64,000 nucleotides of DNA from Bugula neritina (lineage: Eukaryota; Bryozoa; Gymnolaemata; Cheilostomatida; Bugulidae). Position 1 is the first letter of the stretch, and the number at the start of each line of letters is the position of its first letter. Where the stretch lies: contig OZ037765.1 in the NCBI GenBank assembly GCA_964035545.1, forward strand, positions 32,549,004 to 32,613,003, given 5' to 3'. This document shows, in pieces, positions 55,401 through 64,000 of the stretch. The notes under the pieces were generated by a model. It was not told the origin of the DNA. It saw only the letters and a list, made by a program, of their open reading frames with translations, and ran no database searches. The translations under genes were made by a program, and so were the position numbers.

Positions 55401-57827
55401 CATACTGAAGTCAGATACCCTGTGAGTAATAACACGTGATGAGTCATACTGAAGTCAGATACCCTGTGAGTAATAACACATGATGAGTCATATTGAAGTG
55501 AGATACCCTGTGAGTAATAACGCGTGATGAGTCATATTGAAGTCAGATACCATGTGAGTAATAACACATGATGAGTCATACTGAAGTCAGATACCCTGTG
55601 AGTAATAACACATGATGAGTCATACTGAAGTCAGATACCCTGTGAGTAATAACACATGATGAGTCATACTGAAGTCAGATACCCTGTGAGTAATAACACG
55701 TGATGAGTCATATTGAAGTGAGATACCCTGTGAGTAATAACACGTGATGAGTCATATTGAAGTCAGATACCATGTGAGTAATAACACATGATGAGTCATA
55801 CTGAAGTCAGATACCCTGTGAGTAATAACACATGATGAGTCATACTGAAGTCAGATACCCTGTGAGTAATAACACATGATGAGTCATACTGAAGTCAGAT
55901 ACCCTGTAAGTAATAACACATGATGAGTCATACTGAAGTCAGATACCCTGTGAGTAATAACACATGATGAGTCATACTGAAGTCAGATACCCTGTGAGTA
56001 ATAACACATGATGAGTCATACTGAAGTCAGATACCCTGTGAGTAATAACACGTGATGAGTCATATCGAGTAGAAAATTCACACAATTTCTATGAAACATG
56101 TTTCCTGCTGTGAACGATTTCTTCTTGACCAAATGTTCATAACTAATGACCCTTTTAAAGGTCATTAGTTGTGAAAGCAAGTTTTTCTAGCATCAGTGAA
56201 CCTAGTTAACAAATGCCTCTATTCGATGTACCCGACAGCTCTTTCTGAATGACTCATGACTCTGTGATGAATCATGACAGCAAACTTGTAGTAACAGCAA
56301 TATGAGGAAACTATTTCTTTATGTTAATCAGAAGGTAATATTTACGATAATCTATTTATCGATTTGAATAACCAACACAGCCTATAAATTTGGAGAGCAT
56401 CTAACTGTAGTATTGTGTGACCACACACATACACTGATAGCACACCTATGAATATGCCACAGTGAGTCTAGTATTGTGTGACCACACGTATACAGAGATA
56501 ACAAACCTATGAATATTCCACAGTGAGTTTAGTATTGTGTGACCACACGTATACAGAGATAACAAACCTATGAATATTCCACACAGAGTGTAGACGACTA
56601 TAAACACGGGTCCAGCTATGAGCTGATACTCAATACCCTGTCCTGTGTAGTCCCACTCGCACACACTCTCGTTGCCTCCAAAGTAGAAGCTTGATTCGCA
56701 CCTGCAACACAGAGCAATGTGCAATGGCTAGCAAGTAGAGCTGTCGTGCATATAATATACAGTAGTTGTGTATATAATGTACAGTGAAAGTGTTAACTGC
56801 AGTCAATCTACAGCAACATGAAACTGAGAGCTGCAGTTATACTATTATTGAAATGAATTTAAATTACATACAAACTCAAGGAATTGACCAATAGAACATC
56901 AGTTTGATATTCAGTGCAGAATTTACTGCAAATCAAGAAAGCATATGTAGTGAAGAAAACTGATGATGAAATGGGTAAAAGCCTTGTGTTTTAGATGAAA
57001 ACTTCCAAAAAGTGATGGTCTTGCAAAAATTTTAATTCCCGCTTCAAACCAAATTATTCAGGTAGATAAAAGAACTTTAGCTATTAAAATTTCTCCTTCA
57101 CTGCACTTAAATTCAAATAGAGTAAGATTGGAATAGTTCTTCTGCCATGAAAGGATTATAACTGATTCAATAAACTCTACCACTGTGTTGATACCAGCTT
57201 CTGTCTAAATTAATACTTAATGACATTTCTATATAAATAATTCTAGTAGCAATGTGATGAGCAATACAACTGGTCAGACAACTTCTTAAATGTTACACAA
57301 AGTTTCTTTATGGCAATAGATCAGTTAACAGAATGACGAAAGGGTTTAGAGAACTTACACAGGCTGAGTAGTGATATGAGAGCAGTATTTATCATCTGTT
57401 ACAGAGGCGTTGAAGTAACCATCCCTGTCTAGACACCCCATGTCTCCATAATGTATATCATGTGCTATGTGCTTAGACATCACGGGTAATAGATATCTAC
57501 AAGCACATGCTAGAATCTTACAACTTAGTATGTGCAAAATAGCACTGTCTTGCAGTATTTTATATATATGGTATATACTATATCAGTGTATATGTATAAC
57601 AGTGTATAGTACAACAGTATATAGTATAACAGTGTATAGTATAACAGTATATTACTATAATATGGTCTGAGAACGTAGCCAGCAGGTTTCAACACACAGC
57701 ACACTGTTTCAATACAAGCATATTGTATATACCTATCCAGTTGATTGAGTAGATATGCCAGTAGACAAAGTAGAAGCACATAACACTTGTATGGGGTGAG
57801 ACTGCGAAGGAAGTCTAGGAACGCCAT
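43428..57827 (-). CDS. Major facilitator superfamily transporter, spinster-like, 507 residues
   Basis: Eleven-exon model, every junction GT-AG and in frame: 57733-57827, 57359-57496, 56568-56701, 54624-54759, 54112-54274, 53476-53642, 52976-53067, 51574-51770, 45287-45371, 44285-44464, 43428-43564 (1524 nt including stop). The start MAFLDFLRS has a good context (AACAAGATGG). About 11-12 hydrophobic segments. TM1 holds the NQLDRY motif. A long first extracellular loop is Cys-rich with N-glycosylation sites (NAS, NES). GLGIGEAG and ISDRVVKRRG are MFS loop signatures. The C-terminal tail is Ser/Thr-rich. Family knowledge: spinster-like MFS proteins move lipids, sugars or organic anions across membranes; I cannot assign the substrate. 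Odd: one intron hosts a full LTR retrotransposon, and three introns hold arrays that repeat the gene's own splice junctions. Confidence 0.9.
45644..46181 (+). repeat. 5' LTR
   Basis: 538 bp, starting TGTCACAA and ending TTTGTGACA, so the ends are inverted. It contains a TATA-like TATAAAT at 45964-45970 and an AATAAA at 46051-46056. Confidence 0.93.
46184..46200 (+). promoter_or_regulatory. Primer-binding site, tRNA-Pro-like
   Basis: TGGGGGCTGCTCCGGGA lies two bases after the 5' LTR. It resembles the tRNA-Pro primer site, except that CG is swapped to GC at two positions (comparison from memory). The true primer depends on this animal's tRNA set. Confidence 0.7.
46278..50726 (+). CDS. Gag-Pol polyprotein (Gmr1 order: Gag-PR-INT-RT-RH)
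   Basis: 1482 residues in one frame. Gag starts with a Glu/Lys-rich coiled coil (about 35-115), then a capsid-like region and two CCHC zinc knuckles (C323-C336 and C344-C357). Protease has DTG at 436-438. Integrase has an HHCC finger (H623, H630, CDIC), the D693-D753-E789 triad with 35-residue spacing, and a downstream module (WQGPF). RT follows with catalytic D1153 and YIDD (1213-1216). RNase H has TDAS (D1364), EKEC and TDHQPL. No stops or frameshifts, and no gag-pol frameshift site is needed. Visibly less AT-rich than the flanks. All catalytic residues are present, so it may be competent. Confidence 0.95.
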   Translation: MALLERVTQMGKDLGLVNDKLVAFVEKNLPIVAAQEEKEKDREEKEKDREEHRLEREAEKIRQENEKALMEMKIKADQEAMALKIKADQEAEERRQQHELDMEKLKANTSLEHSRHESTRLEIANKPKPKIPFFDEKVDEMDSYLERFEWVAEGCNWDMGDWPYHLSQYLRGTATEAYIRLSPTDRRDYKKVKEALLERFNLTQEGYRKKLREAEAYEDETPAQLFTRIESYVHKWVELSGGMDIAKLVATEQFISSCPDDLAVHLKQSSYNSSEDMCDAASLFLHARGRKLAKTKKTNTKRMENTPADSMNAEQGSKSNGACFICKDKSHIARNCPRRGKKYCSHCKMNNHNTSDCRKYGGRSVHAAAAIATTQNKTMVTDPGMSSKVEEPTEITVNGKKFVNAAVCKNGPKFKDGGTAIFDAEVNGQRATVMRDTGCGCIVVNAKYVQPQHLTGESVYLNMADASVREAQWALISVRSPFYNGVIKAAVMDKTICDLLIGNVDGARSADQPLENWKDCAVTTRAQAVKEKSGDKPLMIDSNANPLSIGKDEIARLQRDDPTLERFFDVREVKEKKGCTTRFVVRNKILYREYTDSKSVNVKPVKQLMVPSSLRKEVLQKAHDCIMSGHLGVKKTTDRVLSNFFWPGLNGDVVRFCQSCDICQKTVKKGSVMKVPVQETPLIDTPFKRCAIDLIGPINPPSEKGHRYILTLVDYATRYPEATPLKNIDSATVAEALLDIYSRVGIPEEVISDQGTQFISDYMKEFTRLLDMRQLPTSPYHAMANGLVEKFNGTLKSMLKKLCAKEPRQWHRFINAALFAYREVPQESTGFAPFELLYGRTVRGPMYILRQLWTKEDTADEVKTCYQHVFELRERLDDMMEMALASLKDSQKRYKHYFDKKAKQRDFKPGDKVLILLPTDGNKLLMHWQGPFNIEEKVRLNDYIINIRGKRRTYHANMLKKYFERETPTDPMTVGAVMTLDAAGTGIIDHDEEREEGQDDLLDLYSKKQQTETSKDVILGEELENQQRRQLEELLRKFEGIFSDLPGNATGIEHSIELTTDEPVKSKPYRLPYRIRETLKADIEDMLKMGVIRPSTSPYASPTVIVKKPDGSNRICIDYRKLNRVSVFDPEPMVKTDDVFRKLSKDKYFTKLDLSKGYWQIPVKKEDIPKTAFVTPDGHYEFIKMPFGMVNSGATLVRGLRKLFENLKGVDNYIDDILVHTESWEEHIKMLTEVFSRLATAGLTVRPSKCRVGGTNMEFIGHKLYRGEIKPMDDNIEKIRAVPRPTNKTQVRSFIGLTSYYREYIPHYSTIASPLTDLTKKGEPKKVKWQEPQEKAYTTLKTMLTSAPILKLPDVHKPFVLRTDASDVGLGAVLMQPQDGKLHPVSYASRKLLDRERNYSAIEKECLAVVWAVKKYLQYLYGVEFVLQTDHQPLVYINQAKFENSRVMRWAMYLQNFRIKVESIKGKDNVGADYLSRIDSEF
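50761..50771 (+). promoter_or_regulatory. Polypurine tract
   Basis: AGAATGGGGGG just before the 3' LTR, the expected plus-strand primer. A single T separates it from the LTR. Confidence 0.8.
50773..51310 (+). repeat. 3' LTR
   Basis: 538 bp. I found no difference from 45644-46181 when reading them side by side. It ends TTTGTGACA and is followed by the ACCAG duplication. Confidence 0.93.
51771..52655. repeat. Minisatellite, 22-30 bp units carrying a 3' splice site
   Basis: About 30 units of CCCTGATAGGATATACTATA plus ACTGTATC, with shorter variants lacking the middle. It abuts exon 8 of the minus-strand transporter. Read on that strand, each unit has TATATCCTATCAG|GGG, the same as the acceptor of exon 8 with its first bases (GGGGCTAC). 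Confidence 0.92.
54753..56063. repeat. 44-bp minisatellite carrying a 3' splice site and exon start
   Basis: About 30 tandem copies of a 44-bp unit (TCAGATACCCTGTGAGTAAT... to ...GAGTCATACTGAAG). On the minus strand each unit contains TTACTCACAG|GGTATCTGACTTCA, the acceptor and first 14 nt of exon 4 of the transporter. The copy nearest 54759 is the real exon edge. Confidence 0.95.
56417..56584. repeat. 61-bp tandem repeat carrying a 5' splice site
   Basis: Two full units and a partial one. On the minus strand each has GGAATATTCATAG|GTTTGTTATC, the exon 3 end and its donor (the outermost full unit has GGCATATTCATAG). The first donor (exon end 56568) keeps the reading frame with exon 4. Confidence 0.85.
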
Positions 57828-58682
57828 CTTGTTTTCAAGTGTATACTACAATGGCTAGTCACTGTATGCTTGATATGATGGATATGTCAGTGAGAGAGTA
57901 TGTTATGTAAGAATGACATTCATTCCTGGAGAGTTGATAAGTTCTATAAAACAATTGTATGCAGAAGATTAATAAATAGCATAACATTTTATAAAAAATC
58001 ATAAATAGCATAGCATCTATATAAATAAAATGTTATAGTAAGGTTAATAGCAGATTGCAATACTCCACCATTATAATGAAACTGGATGAAGTAAAGTTTG
58101 ATAAATAAAATTCAAACAAAAAGTCCGTGCCATTTGAAATATAACATGGTCACTAGCCTATGACTAACGACTGAGTTTGGTAATAGTATGGTTGCCATTA
58201 TGATTATGATTTCATAATTATTGTTCACTAAAATCGTCATTGCGTTTGCAGCTGGGAATGTGTAGCTCAACTTGTTACTTGTGATTACTTGTGCAATATT
58301 CTAACTCATTAATCAATTACTCATGGTCACCTTGATTTTATCATTATCATTATCAAATTGAATTTAATAAAACAAATAAAAGCACGCTAATGATCAGTAT
58401 CACAATAATTATAACAATAATTATATCTAATTCTTATAAATTAATATTATTCCCATTATCAAACTTACGATATTCACATTTTTATTTAGTTTTACTGTTA
58501 TAATATTAATATACTTGACATTTAAAATTAATATTACCATTGACTTTGAGATTCAATTTATGTTAATGTTAAACTTAAAGTTAATGTTATGCTTATTTAC
58601 AATTAATATTATTATAACTATCATAATTATTAAATTTAATTATAATATTATTAAATTTAACATTAATCATTATTTATATTAT

Positions 58683-58799
58683 AAACTACAATATGAATAT
58701 GAATAACAATATAATTATAAATTATATTCATATTGTAGTTTTGCAGATGTTTCTTTAAGTCAATATTGAATATTGACTTGAAGAAAAATCTGCAAAACT
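58683..58799. repeat. Two overlapping palindromes
   Basis: The first palindrome pairs ACTACAATATGAATAT (about 58685) with its complement ending at 58739. The second pairs 58737-58767 with 58769-58799: 31-bp arms with two mismatches and almost no loop. They share the bases around 58737-58741. Confidence 0.8.
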
Positions 58800-61700
58800 T
58801 TGCCTTAACCTAATTAATAAAGTGGTACACGTAGGTGCAGAAGTGTGTAAAACAATTATAAAATCAAAATGCTTTCATTTCAGTGGCATCAAATTCAGCT
58901 TTGACTCTGGGACAATCATGTGTCGCAAACCGAAGAAAAAGTTGTGTAACATTAATATCATGTGACTGCACTAAAATTCTAGGCCCTTAGTTGCTGCTTA
59001 ACGGTGCTCTGCATACTCACCGAAATCAACTACAGAAAGCGATAGAACTTGACAGAAACTAGGTAACCGAGGTCAAAGAGCAACTCTGCAAATAATACGA
59101 TTTTAGATAAGGAAACGCTGTTAGCGCGGCGCAAAAATATTAGACAACAGGTAAAACTTATTTCTACTGTTTCCTATACTGATATCTAAGTTAACGGACT
59201 GCTATTTTCGCAATACAATGAAAATAGAGTTATCTGCCCATTCTCTAAAGCGCTCTCATTTTTACTGTTATGTCACTGGTAATGTCAGCCACAGAACTGG
59301 AAATCTTTCTAGTTTATTGATGTCAGCTGCCTACATAATATTCATAACGAATATACGAATCCAAAAGCTGCTTAAATAACTGCATAGGAGTATAATATTA
59401 CTCACAATTACTTGGTTGCATATCTGCAAGTTTACACTTCCCCATACGGCATACACAGACAAGATAAGATGAAGCATTATAATATGATGTATGTGAATAA
59501 TACAATACGATGGTATTAAATAACTAAACCACTTTAATGTTAGTACATTTAGCAAAATATTCTAAACTATCTTAATCTTATACTTTGCGTATGTTTATTG
59601 CAATGGTTTCCTAATTTAACTATCCATACTATGTGAAACATATAATATGCATTATATATACTAAGTAACAAATTCCAGATATATATCAGTTGTAAGAGTT
59701 TTAACTGGTTTGACATTACAACCAAATTGCTTTGGACTAATAGCAACTCATGACCTAAATTTGTATATAAAATGTTGTTGTCTATAATTATTGATTGTTT
59801 ATTTTACTTCTTTATCTGAAGAAGGACAACTCCTAAAACATGTAATAGATTTGTTGCAAAGCATAAGAAAAGTATAATTATTATGCTGTTACTCAAGTAG
59901 GCACAAGCCTCTAGTTACTAGCATGCACTCCAATATTGTTGATTTCTCAAAAGAGTTATAGAACAATCTCATTGATATAACTTGTATTGGAATATAAGAA
60001 AACAACATATTATAGCATAATGCAGTGTCTGCGTCTATCTTTCCAATATACCTGTTTATTATCTTTTCACCTAAGTGTACAACTTTTTTGTTTGCCACTT
60101 TGTACAAAAATATATAATGTAATAAGTTTTACAGAAAGCAATTAAATTATAAACCTTAGACAACTTTGTAATCTTTAAAATATTGCAAGTCAAACAAATG
60201 GATGCTGTCTCAATTTTAATTAAACTATTTGAAACAAGGTGGCAAGGTAACAAAACATCAATGATAAGAAAACAGTTTCATCCCACTTTGACGATTTCTA
60301 CTTGAACTATTTTTTTTATTTTGGTACAATATATTATATAGTAATATACAAATATAACTGTTGCATTTACTGCTAAACATGAAATAAGCTATCAAGCCAG
60401 CTATTTGCTTTAACTCAATACTAATTTAGCAACAGTTTATTTATTCAGAATAACAGGTAAAAATGCACAAATGCATTTCATGGTATATCACATACTGCTA
60501 TATTACAACTTTTTCTTATTATATTGTGTCTATCTTTTACCTTTAAGATAAAGGTTTGTGCAAGATGGCTTTAGAAGCATTGTTACTGTAAGTGGCTTGC
60601 TGGTGGCTTCTTTGCTTTCTATTATGTGCTAAATAATAGCATAAAATACATATATTACATTAAAATCTATAAATATAGTGTAAGTGGGAATCGGCTAAAT
60701 GGGATGATACCAATAAAACATCTTCTGCAACGCAAAACTATCAGTTAATATATTCAACATTCAATGTACTGCTATGTGTCATGCGATAAGTGAATAGGCT
60801 AAAGCCTAAGGCTACAATCTTAAAACCAAACAAATGTACAATTGATGTGTTGATAACTAAGATACGCATTAAAAGCATTTCTAAATAAACAAATACCTTA
60901 ACACTTTTGTTGCAAGGACTTATGAGTTATGCCATGTTGCAAATATGAGAAAGATGCATGGAATACGCAGAACGGCATAAGGTTTTGCCATAACTTGATT
61001 GTTAAATAAAATTGCCAAATTTTATTGTTTATTTATTATATATACTTTATAATCGGTGAAATGTGAAATTAATTTTTACTCAGGGTTCTTAATTTTTAGA
61101 GCTTGAGGGTTAAAAGAGAAATGCTACACTATGATAAACTAACTTATTGATTTATCAATGGGTGTCAGCAATAACAGCTTTCAATTATTCTCAACTAATT
61201 TTGACCCCAGATTGTTCCAACGAGCTAAAAATTAAAATACCTTTAAAGTCTGAAATAACTACTCAGAACATAATACAATGCAGCGTTGGTTTTGCAAGCG
61301 TTAAATTATATTATAGCTTTATGGTGCAAGAATTCTAAAATACAATAATAAAGAATGCAATTAACTTTTAAATAGCCCAGTTGACAAAATAGCCTTCAAG
61401 CATTGATTAATTGTAGCAAACTATTAAAGGTTTTATGTTGCCCAACAATTCTTTGTGTGATTGGTAAAAATTGAAAGTAATTGGATTTATTTCATATATG
61501 GAGACATTATATGAAGCAAGAAAATAATATATTTTGCATTACATAGCAGAAAATAAGGTTCCGTTTCAAAATGCCGCATTTAACAATTAAAATGGTAATA
61601 CTTTCTTGTCTACTTTTATTTCTTTATATTGTAGAACACGCATTATTTGTACACTATGTGTGACGTTATATTGATTAGCATTTAAAAAAGAGTATTTTGT

Positions 61701-63542
61701 AGTTAACTACTTTAAATAAAAAACCAGGTAGTGAACCTACATTTCAGATATCTCTGTAGCCATTTTCAGAGTTTGATGATAGATTGCAGTTGTATTTGAA
61801 ATATAAATCCCTTTTATTTATTTATACAAATAAAGTAGTAATAATTTTTTAATTAAATTATCAGCCTGTAAGCATGATATTGGTATCAGTAATATGCCTA
61901 AAGCTTCATATAATATAAGAAAATGCTGATTGTAGAACACTTCTGCTGTTGAAAATAGAGAGCAGCCTGGTCTATATAGCTTAGATATAATTTTCTTAGT
62001 TAATGCTAAATCAACTTTAAAACTACTATTTTATATTTGACAATAAAGTGTGAGCCTATATACTTGGTTTTGATCTTACATTCAGTTTTGCTGTTATACC
62101 TTATTATCTGTTGCAATGTTATTGATGCAGGTGGTTGGCCTAGATTGTTTGCTGCTAGTTTAATATTTTTAATTTCAAAGCCAACTAAGCATTCTGCAGA
62201 TTAAAAGACAGGACTGCAGGTAACTTTCCATGAAGCTTATCCACAACAGCTATACTTAGGTGCTGTTTTGAAGGTTATATAAGTAATTTTGATAGTTTAG
62301 TTTAAAGAAACACATCGATTTGCTAAAAATTTTTAAACACTGGGATATTCTGCTAGCAGTCCAAGTTTGAGTTTAAAAGACATTTTTGGTTAGCAAATAA
62401 AATTAGTAAACATAATTTTTCATGATGCATAAACATTGGCTTTCATTTATTTTTCTACTACGCCTTAAAAACCACTCCAATTTTTTTATTCCTATCTAAC
62501 ACAAGAACAATTAAGTTTTATGACTCAATCATGTAAACCAAAGCATAATTTCAATTGACTTTAATGTTGTTTTAACCCAGCATTACGCGAGAGAAAAAAA
62601 TCTAACCGCAGTCTCGAATCGTCAAGTGTTAATTTTGCGTAACAGCCAATATGACCTCATAAGTTTAATATTCATGTATTTATACTGACCAATCAAAAGC
62701 TAAGCTATATTTATAGCAATGGCTATTTGCTAGCTCAGTGTTAGACCACCAAAGATGGCTTTATAGTTTCATAGACTCTGCCAAGTGAATGAATAATTTA
62801 CATATTAATTTATCAGGAACTGCATAATGTTTTTTTCTTCTCTAATTATTCTGTATACATATTGAGATGAATGTTGAAAGGAAAAACCACTACTTTTTTT
62901 AATCTCAAAGTATTAACTATGTATATAATACTGCTATAAAGCGCTTACTCATTCAATTAAGCCAAATTTATTTCTTAAAGCCAATTATTAAAAATAAGGA
63001 ATGGCTAAAGACAGTCTACGGGAGCACCGGCATTGGCATTGCTAGTCCTAATCATACTCTCCTTTTTCCAGTGGAACTAATTTTAATTTTTATGCCACAT
63101 TGCATTGAAAATCAGGATGTCCAATTATAGTGTCTAGTTAATAGTCTGCTCTGCCCTATTTGACAAATTTTTTCTATTTTCTATTCAGCTAGCAGATGAT
63201 GTGTATAGGACAAGGCACTGTAGTATAATCTTTAATGTAATGTAGCATAGTGTGATTTAATGCAATATAGTACAATACACAGTATAAATAATAGAACACA
63301 ATAGTTCGTAATATGATATGCCTTGGAATAAGCTAATATGACATAGCATATTATATGACTTGGTGCAACATGATGTAATGTAGTATGCTGTAAACGTAGG
63401 TTTAGTATTCGCTTATTTCTTATAAATTTTAGGATATAGCAGCGTAGTTGACTTGATGTACCTACTTAGTTACTATATGATATTCTATAACTGGTTGTTG
63501 TAGTTATTGTTGTATGTCTGAGGTGCAATGGTATCTATTGAG

Positions 63543-63789
63543 ACTTTACATAAGCTGGGAAAGCTTTTCCCTAAGTCATTGTAGCTTTTCACGTATCATC
63601 ACCGCTATGCCAGCTATATTATGCTTTTTATATGGCTATTAAACAATAGCTGACCTTTTTGACTGGTATACAAAAACCCAGCATTTTCATTTATCTTTTC
63701 ACTTACACTTGCAAACTTGCAACTACACTTATAACACAGTTTTTCACATCGGTATTTTCTTTCAGTCTGCTACAATAAACATTTTTATA
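63543..63789 (+). repeat. Dispersed repeat, inverted copy of 37332-37608
   Basis: Roughly 250 bp matching the intronic copy in reverse complement, with small insertions and deletions. It includes ACTTTACATAAGCTGGGAAA and CAGTCTGCTACAATAAACA. Confidence 0.75.
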
Positions 63790-64000
63790 TACAAAAAACA
63801 ACAGTAATAAAGAAAGCTTGTGCTCTAAATGTGACAGGATAGCATAATACCACAAACCAAACTTTATGAAGCTTCATCACTTTAAGTTAAAGAACTAGAG
63901 CTATTTCCTACACCCAAATGCTGAAGCTACCTGACTCAGTCAGTAGTACTAACGACCAATGATATGGAATACTAATGGCTAAAATTATTAACTGTACAAC

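Larger units (their letters stand above)
57828..64000. other. AT-rich region without a supported gene
   Basis: It holds the presumed promoter of the transporter gene at its left edge, TA-rich low-complexity sequence (about 58350-58740 and 63230-63400), a hairpin pair at 58683-58799 and a dispersed repeat at 63543-63789. Short frames here have no splice partners or recognisable motifs. Confidence 0.5.

Noticed and set aside
54753-56063. CRISPR-like appearance of regular 44-bp repeats
   Set aside because: The units are contiguous near-identical tandem copies without unique spacers, in an animal intron. It is a minisatellite.
61147-61338. 63-residue open frame in the right-hand region
   Set aside because: AT-rich composition, no splice partner, no recognisable motif.

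Overview
The window is AT-rich animal DNA, from an invertebrate metazoan whose phylum I cannot fix. Genes are split by GT-AG introns and rich in simple repeats, and the mobile elements are of metazoan types: a Ty3/gypsy LTR element with the Gmr1 domain order, a tRNA-derived SINE, Tc1-like and PIF/Harbinger/ISL2EU-like DNA transposons. I built four gene models by hand from splice sites. In each one the exon phases chain without a break.

Left part (0.75-8.9 kb, minus strand): an eight-exon LRR-ROC-COR (ROCO family) gene of 946 codons. Its GTPase motifs are degenerate. Next (11.3-12.4 kb, minus): a small two-exon gene of 113 codons whose intron is filled by a TAG/CAG triplet array.

Centre (15.0-42.1 kb, plus): a second, much larger ROCO gene. 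It runs N-terminal domain, seven phase-symmetric 144-nt exons with two LRRs each, an intact ROC GTPase with COR, an acidic linker, and a caspase-like p20/p10 domain. The caspase catalytic cysteine is a tyrosine, while the histidine and the substrate-binding arginines look retained. So a ROCO GTPase is fused to a pseudocaspase, beside a paralogue that lost the GTPase motifs and has no caspase. Its LRR introns hold a 3.7-kb DNA transposon with 1-kb inverted arms, a dead Tc1 element, a SINE with 16-bp target duplication, and a Harbinger-like non-autonomous element.

Right part (43.4-57.8 kb, minus): an 11-exon, 507-residue major facilitator transporter, spinster-like. One intron carries an intact, apparently very young Gmr1-type retrotransposon (45644-51310) with LTRs identical by eye and a 5-bp target duplication. 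Three other introns carry tandem arrays (about 22-30, 44 and 61 bp) whose units each contain a copy of the adjoining splice junction.

From 57.8 kb to the end I see no convincing gene, only AT-rich sequence, hairpins and a dispersed repeat.

The best candidates for an undescribed system are the ROCO-pseudocaspase protein with its pseudo-GTPase paralogue, and the splice-site-bearing minisatellites in the transporter gene.
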